From contig NZ_AXAE01000019.1 of NCBI RefSeq assembly GCF_000472705.1, positions 1-64,000 on the forward strand: a stretch of 64,000 nt of DNA, read 5' to 3'. Below the pieces are notes generated by a model that did not search any database, was not told where the DNA came from, and saw only the letters and a program-made list of their open reading frames with translations. The position numbers and the translations under genes were made by a program. The stretch is from Mesorhizobium erdmanii USDA 3471. Its GTDB lineage: Bacteria; Pseudomonadota; Alphaproteobacteria; Rhizobiales; Rhizobiaceae. Every line of letters begins with the position of its first letter. Position 1 is the stretch's first letter. Shown here in pieces: positions 54,462 to 62,425 of this stretch.

Positions 54462-54505
54462 GAAATAATAATTCCAATCCATAGTCAATATGGAATGAGC
54501 GTTCC
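54462..54505. promoter_or_regulatory. Two IolR-type sites (GGAA-N6-TTCC) upstream of iolC
   Basis: GGAATGAGCGTTCC at 54492-54505 fits GGAA-N6-TTCC exactly. GAAATAATAATTCC at 54462-54475 fits with one mismatch. The GGAA-N6-TTCC consensus is what I recall being reported for the RpiR-type repressor IolR in Sinorhizobium meliloti. They lie 82-125 bases before iolC, where a repressor would block the promoter. Confidence 0.7.
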
Positions 54506-54608
54506 CTGGCCTAAAATTGCCGGACCATGATCCCGAACCGCAGGACCGCGTAAGCGAAAATGGCTAGGTTTTCGGAAAGATCATGGTCAAAGAAGAAATG
54601 GCGCAGGG

Positions 54609-55454
54609 TCAGGCCTTGCGCTTGCGGCTGGCGTCGCGCCGCTTCTCGCCGACGCCGACGGTCAGCGCCATGGCCAGCGCCATCGTCGCCGACAGTGAAC
54701 GGAAGCCGGCGAAATCAGCCTCGGCAACCTCGAACCAGACCCTCGCGAACTGGGCAAGCGGCGAAAACGAGCTGTCGGTGATGGCGACGATCGGCACGCC
54801 CTGTTCCGAAATGGTGCGTGCTTCCTCGATGGTCGCCGGCGCGTAGGGCGAGAAGGAGATAGCGATGACGGCATCCGCCGGGGTGGCGAAGGCGACCATC
54901 TCGGCGTTCAGGCCGGCGGCCGATTCGATCAGCTGGTTGCGGATCTTCAGCTTGCCAAGCGCATAGGCGATGTAGGTCGCCACCGGATAGGAGCGTCGCT
55001 TGGCCAGCACATAGATGGTCTGCGCTTTTGCCAGCAGCGAAATCGCCTCTTCCAGATGCGCGTCGTCCAGCGTGCGCGAAATGTCGTTGAGCGAGGTGCT
55101 GGCGGCGGCGACGAAGCCGTCGAAGATCGCGCGGTGTCCGGCGCCGCCCTCCGCCTTGGCGCGCAGCGCCTGCAGCCGCTCGTCATAGGACGAGTTGCGC
55201 TCGCGCAGCCGCTCGCGAAACACCTGTTGCAGGCTGGTGAAGCCGTCGAAGCCCAGCTGCTGGGCAAAGCGGATCAGGGTCGAGGGCTGCACGCCGGCCG
55301 AAGCGGCGATGCTGGCGGCGGTGCCGAAGGCTATATCGTCGGGATTGTCGAGCGCGTAGGCGGCGATCTGGGCGATACGCTTCGGCAGGCTTTCGCGCCG
55401 GTCCAGGATGGTGGAGCGCAGCGTCTCGAAGTCGCGAGGTACCCGTTCGTCCAT
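54609..55454 (-). CDS. iolR: RpiR-family repressor of inositol catabolism
   Basis: The 281-residue protein has an HTH_6 domain (ASAGVQPSTLIRFAQQLGFD, about residues 40-75) and a SIS sugar-isomerase-like domain (SLLAKAQTIYVLAKRRSYPV). It should sense a phosphorylated inositol intermediate and repress the iol genes. It lies directly upstream of iolC on the same strand. Start at the ATG at 55454; the upstream extension is inside repeat copy B. Confidence 0.88.
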   Translation of the reverse strand: MDERVPRDFETLRSTILDRRESLPKRIAQIAAYALDNPDDIAFGTAASIAASAGVQPSTLIRFAQQLGFDGFTSLQQVFRERLRERNSSYDERLQALRAKAEGGAGHRAIFDGFVAAASTSLNDISRTLDDAHLEEAISLLAKAQTIYVLAKRRSYPVATYIAYALGKLKIRNQLIESAAGLNAEMVAFATPADAVIAISFSPYAPATIEEARTISEQGVPIVAITDSSFSPLAQFARVWFEVAEADFAGFRSLSATMALAMALTVGVGEKRRDASRKRKA

Positions 55455-55477
55455 CGTTGGCCCGTCCAAGCTTGTCC

Positions 55478-55560
55478 CAAGCGCGTCAGCGCGCTTTAGA
55501 CCGTTTGATTCCATGCATGTCGTGGTCCCAAAACCGCTGCGCACTTTTGGGCGACATGCA
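55478..55560. repeat. Dispersed rhizobial palindromic repeat, copy B
   Basis: AAGCGCG/CGCGCTT palindrome near 55479-55496 followed by the dyad GCATGTCG ... CCCAAAA ... TTTTGGG ... CGACATGC at 55515-55559. It matches copy A at 47900-47944 apart from about three bases. It lies between iolR and the divergent dehydrogenase gene. Confidence 0.7.
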
Positions 55561-55693
55561 TTGGAAACGTCCTCTCTGCCCCATCATAACGGGCCTGCGC
55601 AAGAACGCCATAAAAAATGAGGCAGACATTCCATTCCAGGAAGAAATGGACTAATTCATCCATCCAGCGCTTCAGGCAATGGAGAAACGGAAA

Positions 55694-56803
55694 ATGGTTG
55701 GCGTCGGTCTTATCGGCACGGGCTTCATGGGCAAATGCCATGCCATCGCGTGGAGTGCCGTCGGCGCCGTCTTTCCCGATGTCGCCAAGCCCAGGCTCGT
55801 CCATCTCGGCGAAGTCAATGAGGAGCTCGCCCGGCGCAAGGCCGGCGAATTCGGTTTCGCCAGGGCGTCCGGCGACTGGCGCGCCGTCGTCAACGACCCC
55901 GAGGTCGACATCGTCTCGCTGACCACGCCCAACCAGTTCCATCCGGAAATGGCCATCGCCATCCTGGAGGCTGGCAAGCATCTGTGGTGCGAAAAGCCGA
56001 TGGCGCCGAGCTTTGCCGAAGCCGAGGCGATGGCTGCGGCGGCGAAGAAATCGGGCAAGGTCGCCGCGCTTGGCTACAACTACATCCAGAGCCCGGCCAT
56101 CCGCCACATCGGCGCGCTGCTCGACGAGAAGATCATCGGCGAGGTCAACCATCTGCGCATCGAGATGGACGAGGACTTCATGGCCGATCCCAAGGCGCTG
56201 TTCTTCTGGAAGCACGAGGCCGCGTCAGGCTATGGCGCGCTCGACGATTTCGCCGTGCATCCGCTGTCGCTGGTCTCGGCGCTGTTCGGCCGCGTCGCAA
56301 AGGTCATCTGCGACATGGCCAAGCCCTATGCCGATCGCAAGCTGGCCGCCGGCGGGCGCCGCGCGGTCGAGACCTATGATATCGCCAGTGTCCTGATGCA
56401 TCTGGAAAACGGGGTCGCCGGCACTTTGCTGGTCAATCGCTCGGCCTGGGGCCGCAAGGGCCGCATCGCCATCCAGATCTTCGGCTCGAAAGGGTCGATC
56501 CTGTTCGACCAGGAGCGGATGAACGAAATCCAGCTCTACGTCACAGCGGATCGCCCGACCGAGCAGGGCTATCGCACCATCCTGATGGCGCCGCACCACA
56601 AGCCCTACGATGCGTTCCTGCCGGCGCCGGGCCACGGCCTCGGCTTCAACGATCTCAAGATCATCGAATGCCATGAATTGCTTACCCGCCTTGCCGGCAA
56701 GCCGGCACGGCTCATCGAATTCGACGAAGGGCTGGAGATCGAGCGCACCGTGCACGCAATGGCCCGCTCGTTCGCGGAAAGGCGCTGGGTGGATGTGCGG
56801 TAG
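55694..56803 (+). CDS. Gfo/Idh/MocA-family dehydrogenase, inositol-cluster member
   Basis: The 369-residue protein has a Rossmann N-domain (GVGLIGTGFMGKCHAIAW), the CEKPMAPSFAEAEAM motif with the catalytic Lys, and the family C-terminal domain (GALDDFAVHPLSL). It likely oxidises an inositol isomer such as scyllo- or D-chiro-inositol to inosose, complementing the second dehydrogenase at 61318. Start is chosen at the ATG at 55694, six bases after GGAGAAA. It is divergent from iolR. Confidence 0.9.
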   Translation: MVGVGLIGTGFMGKCHAIAWSAVGAVFPDVAKPRLVHLGEVNEELARRKAGEFGFARASGDWRAVVNDPEVDIVSLTTPNQFHPEMAIAILEAGKHLWCEKPMAPSFAEAEAMAAAAKKSGKVAALGYNYIQSPAIRHIGALLDEKIIGEVNHLRIEMDEDFMADPKALFFWKHEAASGYGALDDFAVHPLSLVSALFGRVAKVICDMAKPYADRKLAAGGRRAVETYDIASVLMHLENGVAGTLLVNRSAWGRKGRIAIQIFGSKGSILFDQERMNEIQLYVTADRPTEQGYRTILMAPHHKPYDAFLPAPGHGLGFNDLKIIECHELLTRLAGKPARLIEFDEGLEIERTVHAMARSFAERRWVDVR

Positions 56804-56815
56804 TCTCCGCTCGTC

Positions 56816-57511
56816 TCAACCGCTCACGGCGTTGGTCTCCCAGCCATCGACCCAGACCTGCCGCAAGCGGTCGCCTTCGCCCTTGAACCGCAGTCCGGTC
56901 GGCCGGCAGTCCTCGATGCGGTCGCTGCGGAAATTGCGGATGGCCTGGCGCAGCTCGCACCAGGCGACGATGTTGGCGTTCTCGGCATAGTAGATCAGCG
57001 CGATCGGGCGGACGAGGCGCTCGGAAGCACGGCCCATTTCGTCGCGGTAGGAAAGGTCGAGCTTCTCCTCGTCGCGGATGGCGCGGCGCACCAGCGCCAG
57101 GTCGATCGTGCCGGCCGAAGGCGCGGAAAAACCCCAGGCATGCAGCGCATTGGCCTCGAAGGTCTGGCGCAGAGGTTGCGGCACCGCGCCCGCGATCTTG
57201 GCACTGACGCGCTTGGCAGCCTGCTTGAGCTCGTCGTCTCCCGTGCGCTCGAGCAGCGCCAGCGACAGCACGATCGCCTCCATCTCCTCGATCGAAAACA
57301 TCAGCGGCGGCAGGTCGAAGCCGGGCCGCAGTATGTAACCGATGCCACGCCCACCCTCGATCGGCACACGCATCGCCTGCAGCGCCGCGATGTCGCGATA
57401 GATCGAACGGACAGTCACTTCCAGCTGCTCGGCAATCATGGCCGCCGTCACCGGCTGCCGAGCCAGCCGCAGGATCTGAATGATCTCGAACAGGCGCGAC
57501 GCCTTGCGCAT
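56816..57511 (-). CDS. YafY-type regulator with HTH and WYL domain
   Basis: The 231-residue protein has an N-terminal HTH_11 (RLFEIIQILRLARQPVTAAM, EVTVRSIYRDIAALQAM) and a WYL domain with the partial motif IALIYYAENANIVAWCELR. WYL proteins sense small molecules or nucleic acids and regulate transcription. It is divergent from the LysE-type exporter; a perfect inverted repeat lies between them. Confidence 0.88.
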   Translation of the reverse strand: MRKASRLFEIIQILRLARQPVTAAMIAEQLEVTVRSIYRDIAALQAMRVPIEGGRGIGYILRPGFDLPPLMFSIEEMEAIVLSLALLERTGDDELKQAAKRVSAKIAGAVPQPLRQTFEANALHAWGFSAPSAGTIDLALVRRAIRDEEKLDLSYRDEMGRASERLVRPIALIYYAENANIVAWCELRQAIRNFRSDRIEDCRPTGLRFKGEGDRLRQVWVDGWETNAVSG

Positions 57512-57532
57512 TTTTTCACCTGATGTCGATCA

Positions 57533-57556
57533 CAACTGACACACCATCGTCAGTTG
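57533..57556. promoter_or_regulatory. Perfect inverted repeat operator between the WYL regulator and LysE genes
   Basis: CAACTGAC at 57533-57540 and GTCAGTTG at 57549-57556 are perfect 8-bp inverted repeats with an eight-base spacer. Position just upstream of the WYL regulator (start 57511) and 84 bases before the LysE gene suggests control of both by the regulator. Confidence 0.6.
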
Positions 57557-57639
57557 GGCCAGCCTATAGGATCGTCTATCGATTTGAAAATCAACAGGTT
57601 CCGCTTCGGCTTGGCGGAGCGAGGCGGCAGGCAACTGAC

Positions 57640-58275
57640 ATGGGTTATGCGGAAAATCTCTGGCTTTTCTTTATCCTGCTGTTCGGCATCATCGCCGTGC
57701 CGGGCATGGACATGCTGTTCGTGCTGGCCAATGCGCTGACCGGCGGACGCGACAGGGGCCTCGCCGCAACGGGGGGCATCATGGTCGGCGGCATGGTGCA
57801 CACGCTCAATGGGGCCATCGGCGTCGGCCTGCTCATGCATTTCGTGCCGATCCTGTTCAAGCCGCTGCTGATCGCCGGCGCCGCCTACATGGCCTTCATC
57901 GGCATCACGCTGATGCGCAGCTCCATCACCGTCGGCCAGGACGGCCCTGCTGGCAGCCGCACCGCCTGGAAGGCGTTTCGACAGGGGCTGGTGACCTGCC
58001 TGATCAACCCGAAGGCTTATTTGTTCGTGCTTGCCGTCTACCCGCAGTTCCTCAAGCCGGATTACGGCCCGATCTGGATGCAGGCAACAATAATGGGCCT
58101 GATGACGGTCGTCACCCAGGCCGCGATCTATGGCGGGCTCGCGGTCACGGCCGGCCGCAGCCGCAGCCTTTTGATAGCCAATCCGCGGGCGACCATTCTT
58201 GCGGGCCGGGCGGCCGGATTGCTGCTCTTCGCGGTGTCGGTGTTCACCGCATGGGAGGGACTGAGGGCGGCGTGA
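57640..58275 (+). CDS. LysE-family amino-acid/metabolite exporter
   Basis: The 211-residue membrane protein has about six helices and LysE/RhtB motifs (IIAVPGMDMLFVLANALTGG, GLVTCLINPKAYLFVLAVYP). It exports amino acids or related metabolites. Divergent from the WYL regulator. Substrate not determinable. Confidence 0.88.
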   Translation: MGYAENLWLFFILLFGIIAVPGMDMLFVLANALTGGRDRGLAATGGIMVGGMVHTLNGAIGVGLLMHFVPILFKPLLIAGAAYMAFIGITLMRSSITVGQDGPAGSRTAWKAFRQGLVTCLINPKAYLFVLAVYPQFLKPDYGPIWMQATIMGLMTVVTQAAIYGGLAVTAGRSRSLLIANPRATILAGRAAGLLLFAVSVFTAWEGLRAA

Positions 58276-58311
58276 TCTTCGTAGCGCCGCCCTTGGCTGA
58301 TCGTCATCGCA

Positions 58312-59403
58312 TCAGGCCGCGCCCTGCCGGTTTTCCAGCATGGCGCGGCGTGCCGAGCGGCGCCACTCGACGGCACCGGCAAGGCCGTGCAGCACGGTCT
58401 CGGTGGTCGCCCAGTCGATGCAGCCATCGGTGATGCTCTGGCCGTAGACGAGCGGCTTGCCGGGCACCACGTCCTGCCGTCCGGCGACGAGATTGCTCTC
58501 GATCATGACGCCGATGATACGCTCGTCGCCCGCCGCCACCTGCCCGGCGACATCGGTCGCGACCTTGGGCTGGTTCTCGGGCTTCTTGGCGGAGTTGGCA
58601 TGGCTGACATCGATCATCAGCCGGGGCGCCACGCCGATGCGGGCGAGTTCCACCGCCGCCGCCTCAACGCTCGTCGCGTCATAATTGGGCTGTACGCCGC
58701 CGCGCAGGATGACATGGCAGTCGTCATTGCCGGCTGTCGCCGCAATGGCGCTGCGTCCGCCCTTGGTCACCGCCATGAAATGGTGCGGCTGGGCCGCCGA
58801 CTTCACCGCCTCGCCGGCGATCCTGAGATTGCCGTCGGTGCCGTTCTTGAAGCCGACCGGGCAGGAGAGGCCGGAGGCGAGTTCCCGATGGATCTGGCTC
58901 TCGGTGGTGCGCGCGCCGATGGCGCCCCAGGCGACGAGGTCGGCGATGTATTGCGGTATCGTCATGTCGAGGAATTCGGTTGCCGCCGGCAGGCCGAGAT
59001 TGTTGACGGCCGACAGCACGTTGCGCGCCATCCTGAGCCCCTTCTCGATGTTGAAGGAGCCGTCGAGGTCGGGATCGTTGATCAGGCCCTTCCAGCCGAC
59101 CGTCGTGCGCGGCTTCTCGAAATAGACCCGCATGACGATTTCGAGCCGGTCGGACAGGGCCTCGCGCAGCGCCGCCAGACGGCTGGCGTAGTCCACGGCG
59201 GCGACCGGATCGTGGATGGAACAAGGGCCGACGATGACGACAAGCCGATCGTCGGCCCCCGTGAGGATGGAATGAATGGCGTTACGTGACGCGGCAACGG
59301 TGCGCGTCGCCGTCAGCGTGCGCGGGATCTCCCGCATCACCTGGTCCGGCGTGCTCAATTCTCGGATTTCCGTGACCCGGAGGTCGTCTGTGGTGGTCAA
59401 CAC
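58312..59403 (-). CDS. DAHP synthase, class I (3-deoxy-D-arabino-heptulosonate 7-phosphate synthase)
   Basis: The roughly 363-residue product has IVGPCSIHDPVAAVDYASRL, FEKPRTTVGWKGLINDP, IGARTTESQIHRELASGLSC and MIDVSHANSAKKPENQP, as in AroF/AroG/AroH. It makes DAHP from phosphoenolpyruvate and erythrose 4-phosphate, the first shikimate step. The GTG start at 59403 follows CAGGAG. A terminator-like hairpin sits about 40 bases upstream in the leader. The enzyme type (Phe-, Tyr- or Trp-regulated) is not clear. Confidence 0.93.
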   Translation of the reverse strand: MLTTTDDLRVTEIRELSTPDQVMREIPRTLTATRTVAASRNAIHSILTGADDRLVVIVGPCSIHDPVAAVDYASRLAALREALSDRLEIVMRVYFEKPRTTVGWKGLINDPDLDGSFNIEKGLRMARNVLSAVNNLGLPAATEFLDMTIPQYIADLVAWGAIGARTTESQIHRELASGLSCPVGFKNGTDGNLRIAGEAVKSAAQPHHFMAVTKGGRSAIAATAGNDDCHVILRGGVQPNYDATSVEAAAVELARIGVAPRLMIDVSHANSAKKPENQPKVATDVAGQVAAGDERIIGVMIESNLVAGRQDVVPGKPLVYGQSITDGCIDWATTETVLHGLAGAVEWRRSARRAMLENRQGAA

Positions 59404-59709
59404 GGCTTTCTGCTCCTGTTTGGAGACCTGCCGGCTGAAACAAAAAAGCCGCCAGGTCTGGCGGCTGTTCGGATACTTTTGCTGCAATCTTCAGATCGAG
59501 CGCAATCCTCCCGCCGCCAGCGAGCTGCTAAAGTACCGATACGTGGCGAACAGGTTGATCATGCGGCTCATATAGTCGAAGCGAAGGCGTTTGTCGATGG
59601 GGCTGATGGCTGCAGTTTGGAATGGTCGACCCCTCGCGATTTCGCGGCGGGCGTTTCGGCCAATTGGCAACGCATTCAGCCCGTAAGCGTATCTGCGGCA
59701 TCGAGCAGT
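59404..59709. other. Leader/intergenic region upstream of DAHP synthase
   Basis: These 306 bases contain the hairpin at 59447-59464 (T-run to 59441) and a possible TTG-initiated leader frame from 59487 reading QQKYPNSRQTWRLFCFSR before entering the gene frame. Otherwise I see no gene. The VapC gene ends at 59710. Confidence 0.4.
59441..59464 (-). terminator. Terminator or attenuator hairpin before DAHP synthase
   Basis: On the minus strand GCCGCCAG pairs with CTGGCGGC across a two-base loop (59464-59447), followed directly by TTTTTT (59446-59441). It lies 44 bases before the DAHP synthase GTG. It could end VapC transcripts, or act as a transcription attenuator in the DAHP synthase leader. 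An aromatic-residue-containing leader frame (YP, TW, LF, CF) overlaps it. Confidence 0.6.
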
Positions 59710-60132
59710 TCATCCGGCCCACGGGTCGAAAAGATCGATTCCAAACCCTTCGAAATCCTTCGTATTGCGAGTCGCCAAGGTGAGCTCACGCGCAATCGCT
59801 GTGGCTGCGATCAGGCCGTCCATCGACGACAGACCGCGACCGCGACGTTTCGCAAGGCCCATCAGGTCGCCCCAGGCCAAGGCAATTGGTTGGTCTACCG
59901 GAAGAACCCTCTGCTCGAAGCGCTGCGGCAGGTCCTCGGCGAGCCATTCGACCAATGCCTCGCGTTTACGGCCCTCATCCATGAGCACGACGCCGCGCCG
60001 GATCTCGGCGATCGACACGACGCTGATGAACGAGCGGTCCTCGTCAAGCTCGTGTAACCAGTTGAGAACGCGTGCGTCCGGCGCCGGTCTCGTCACCTCG
60101 GACAGGACATTCGTATCGAGCAGCAGCCTCAC
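59710..60132 (-). CDS. VapC/FitB-type PIN-domain toxin (RNase)
   Basis: The 140-residue PIN-domain protein keeps the acidic residues: Asp in LLLDTNVLSE, Glu in VVSIAEIRRG, Asp in LSSMDGLIAATA and Asp in TRNTKDFEGF. It would cleave RNA when free of its antitoxin. Starts at a GTG overlapping the antitoxin stop (GTGA), the common TA arrangement. Confidence 0.92.
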   Translation of the reverse strand: MRLLLDTNVLSEVTRPAPDARVLNWLHELDEDRSFISVVSIAEIRRGVVLMDEGRKREALVEWLAEDLPQRFEQRVLPVDQPIALAWGDLMGLAKRRGRGLSSMDGLIAATAIARELTLATRNTKDFEGFGIDLFDPWAG

Positions 60133-60392
60133 AGCGGCAGATCGCGCGGTTCATCGCGCTGACGTTCAAGGTCGAGGTCTGCGCCGCGCAGCGGCGAGTC
60201 CAGCAGGAACTCCGCAAGCGAACCCCTGCGCGCGGTCTTGCGCTGCCATTCTTCGGCCGAGACGACAACCACGCTTGGTTTGCCGTTTCTGGTGATTGTC
60301 TGAGGCGACGCCTGTGCGAGCTCGATAACCTCCGAGAGCCGGGCTTTTGCCCCGGCGACAGTCCAATTGGCATCTTTGGGCACTGGCAGCAT
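60129..60392 (-). CDS. Phd/YefM-type antitoxin
   Basis: The 87-residue protein has the Phd/YefM N-domain (WTVAGAKARLSEVIELAQAS, then QTITRNGKPSVVVVSAEEW) and a C-tail that would wrap the toxin. It binds VapC and represses its own promoter. I start at the ATG at 60392, after a G-rich ribosome site; a TTG at 60404 is an alternative. Confidence 0.9.
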   Translation of the reverse strand: MLPVPKDANWTVAGAKARLSEVIELAQASPQTITRNGKPSVVVVSAEEWQRKTARRGSLAEFLLDSPLRGADLDLERQRDEPRDLPL

Positions 60393-60404
60393 TCTTATCC
60401 CCAA

Positions 60405-60428
60405 TGACTAGTCTGACTATCTTGACTA
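60405..60428. promoter_or_regulatory. Three TGACTA repeats at 9-bp spacing in the TA promoter
   Basis: TGACTA occurs at 60405-60410, 60414-60419 and 60423-60428, exactly nine bases apart, immediately upstream of the antitoxin gene. Regular repeats of this kind fit cooperative binding of antitoxin dimers. Direction of binding and the actual -10/-35 are not resolved. Confidence 0.55.
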
Positions 60429-60493
60429 TATGGGAATGGCGATGCTGCCGCAACAGGGCGCCAGGCTGCTCGGTTGGGGCTACGCGGTCGGCA

Positions 60494-61288
60494 CTACTCC
60501 GGCGAAGATCCTGCAACGCTTTGGTCATAATCGACCAGCGATCCGGTCATGACGCCCGATTGCGGGCTGACCATGTAGCTGATCAGCCGGGCGAGCTGGT
60601 CCGGCTTCACCAGCTGGCCCATCGGCTGCGCGGCTTCGGCCTTCTCCAGCCAGTTATCAGGCGCGTCGTGCCATTTCTTCTGCACGACGTCCTCGCCTTC
60701 CGTGTCCATCCAGCCGGGCAGCACGGCGTTGCAGCGGATGCGGTTGAAGCGATAGGCGTTGGCGACGTTCTTGGTCAGCGTCATCAGCGCGCCCTTGCTG
60801 GTCGAATAGGGCGTCAGGAACGACTGGCCGGCATGCGCCGACATCGACAGCACGTTGACGATCGAGCCGGGCGCCTTTTTCTCCAGCAGATGCGCCACCA
60901 CGCCCTGCATCAGGAAAAACGGGCCGCGCACATTGGTGTCGAAGATCTGGTCGAAAAGCTCTTCGCTGGTCTCGACCAGCGAACCGCGCGCCGAGGTGGC
61001 GGCGGCGTTGACCAGCGCGTTGATGCTGCCGAAATGGGCGAGCGCGGTGGCGACCGCGCGCTTGCAGTCGGCCACTTTGGAAACGTCGGCGCTGATGAAG
61101 ATGGCGTCGACGCCCAATTTCTTGAAGTGGGCGACAGCCTTGTCGCCCTTTTCCTGCGAGCGGCCGATGAGCGCCAGCGCCCGGCAGCCCTCGTCGGCCA
61201 GGGCCTCGGCGACGGCAAAGCCGATGCCTTGCGCGCCGCCGGTGACGATGGCGCGTGTTTCACGATTGCGACCGGCGGATGCGCTCAT
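60494..61288 (-). CDS. SDR oxidoreductase, inositol-cluster member
   Basis: The 264-residue SDR has TGGAQGIG, Ser in VLSMSAHAGQ and YSTSK; the NNAG motif reads NAAATSARG. The C-terminus is variant (VMTGSLVDYDQSV instead of the usual DGG). It is encoded with the inositol dehydrogenase upstream and may handle an inositol-derived ketone. The ATG at 61288 is seven bases after AGGAG. Confidence 0.88.
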   Translation of the reverse strand: MSASAGRNRETRAIVTGGAQGIGFAVAEALADEGCRALALIGRSQEKGDKAVAHFKKLGVDAIFISADVSKVADCKRAVATALAHFGSINALVNAAATSARGSLVETSEELFDQIFDTNVRGPFFLMQGVVAHLLEKKAPGSIVNVLSMSAHAGQSFLTPYSTSKGALMTLTKNVANAYRFNRIRCNAVLPGWMDTEGEDVVQKKWHDAPDNWLEKAEAAQPMGQLVKPDQLARLISYMVSPQSGVMTGSLVDYDQSVAGSSPE

Positions 61289-61317
61289 CACTCTGCTCCT
61301 GTGCCTTGATCCGGTTG

Positions 61318-62313
61318 TTACTTGTCGAGACGAACGGTCTTGCCCGTGGTCGCCGACTTCAGCGCCGCATCGGCGAGCTTCAGCGCCACCAGGCCATCGG
61401 CGCCGCTTGGTGCTGCCTTCTTGCCGGATGTCGCGGCGGCGATGAACGAAGCGATCTCGTTGGCATAGGCGTCGAGATAGCGGGTCATGAAGAAGTCGTG
61501 CAGCGGCGGGCGCGTATAGCCCTTCTCGTTGGCCAGTTCGATCGACACCGGCCGCTGATTTTCGGCCGCGATCATGCCCTTCGAGCCATGCACCTCGATG
61601 CGCTGGTCGTAGCCATAGGTGGCGCGCCGCGAATTGGAGATGACGGCCTGCTTGCCGGACGCGGTTTCGAGGATGACGCTGACCGAGTCGAAATCGCCGG
61701 CCTCGCCAATTTTCTTGTCGACCAGAACCGACGCATGGGCGCTGACCGCCACCGGCTCCTCGCCGAGCAGGAAGCGTGCCATGTCGAAATCATGGATGGT
61801 CATGTCGCGGAAGATACCGCCCGAGCGCTTGATGTAGTCGATCGGCGGCGCGCCGGGATCGCGCGAGGTGATGGTGACCATCTCGACCGTGCCGATGGCG
61901 CCGTCGTCGATCGCCTTGCGCACGGCGGCGAAGTGGGGGTCGAAGCGCCGATTGAAGCCGACCATCAGCGTTGCCTTGGCCTTCTCGACCACCGCCAGGC
62001 ACTTTTCCACCCGCTTGACGTTGAGGTCGATCGGCTTCTCGCAGAAGATCGCCTTGCCGGCCTTGGCGAAACGCTCGATCAGGTCGGCATGGGTATCGGT
62101 CGGCGTGCAGATGACGACGGCGTCGATGTCCTTGGATTTTTCGATGGCGTCGATGCTGCGCACCTCGGCGCCATAGGCCGTCGCCAGCTCTTTGGCCGCC
62201 TTCTCGAAAGCATCGGCAACGGCCACCAGTTTGGCCTGCGGGTTGGAGCCGACGGCGCGGGCGTGGACCTTGCCGATGCGGCCGGCACCGAGGAGGGCGA
62301 AGCGAACAGTCAT
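61318..62313 (-). CDS. iolG: Myo-inositol 2-dehydrogenase
   Basis: The 331-residue Gfo/Idh/MocA enzyme has ALLGAGRIGKVHARA, FCEKPIDLNVKRVE (catalytic Lys), GFNRRFDPHFAAVRKAID and DMTIHDFDMARFLLG with the catalytic Asp-x3-His pattern. It matches inositol 2-dehydrogenase (IdhA/IolG) of rhizobia, which oxidises myo-inositol to 2-keto-myo-inositol. It lies next to the inositol-type ABC transporter. Start at the ATG at 62313. Confidence 0.92.
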   Translation of the reverse strand: MTVRFALLGAGRIGKVHARAVGSNPQAKLVAVADAFEKAAKELATAYGAEVRSIDAIEKSKDIDAVVICTPTDTHADLIERFAKAGKAIFCEKPIDLNVKRVEKCLAVVEKAKATLMVGFNRRFDPHFAAVRKAIDDGAIGTVEMVTITSRDPGAPPIDYIKRSGGIFRDMTIHDFDMARFLLGEEPVAVSAHASVLVDKKIGEAGDFDSVSVILETASGKQAVISNSRRATYGYDQRIEVHGSKGMIAAENQRPVSIELANEKGYTRPPLHDFFMTRYLDAYANEIASFIAAATSGKKAAPSGADGLVALKLADAALKSATTGKTVRLDK

Positions 62314-62425
62314 GGATATTTCCTCTGGGGGATGGGTTCGAGAGAGTTGTGTCTCCACCTTTCTGTCAGGGAAAGGTGGCAAGGGTGTTTTCCTGGCGCG
62401 GCGGATCGTCCCGGAAACCGGCTGC

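Noticed and set aside
60405..60428. CRISPR-like repeats
   Set aside because: Units are only six bases with three-base gaps; this is an operator. No CRISPR array or cas gene was seen anywhere in the window.
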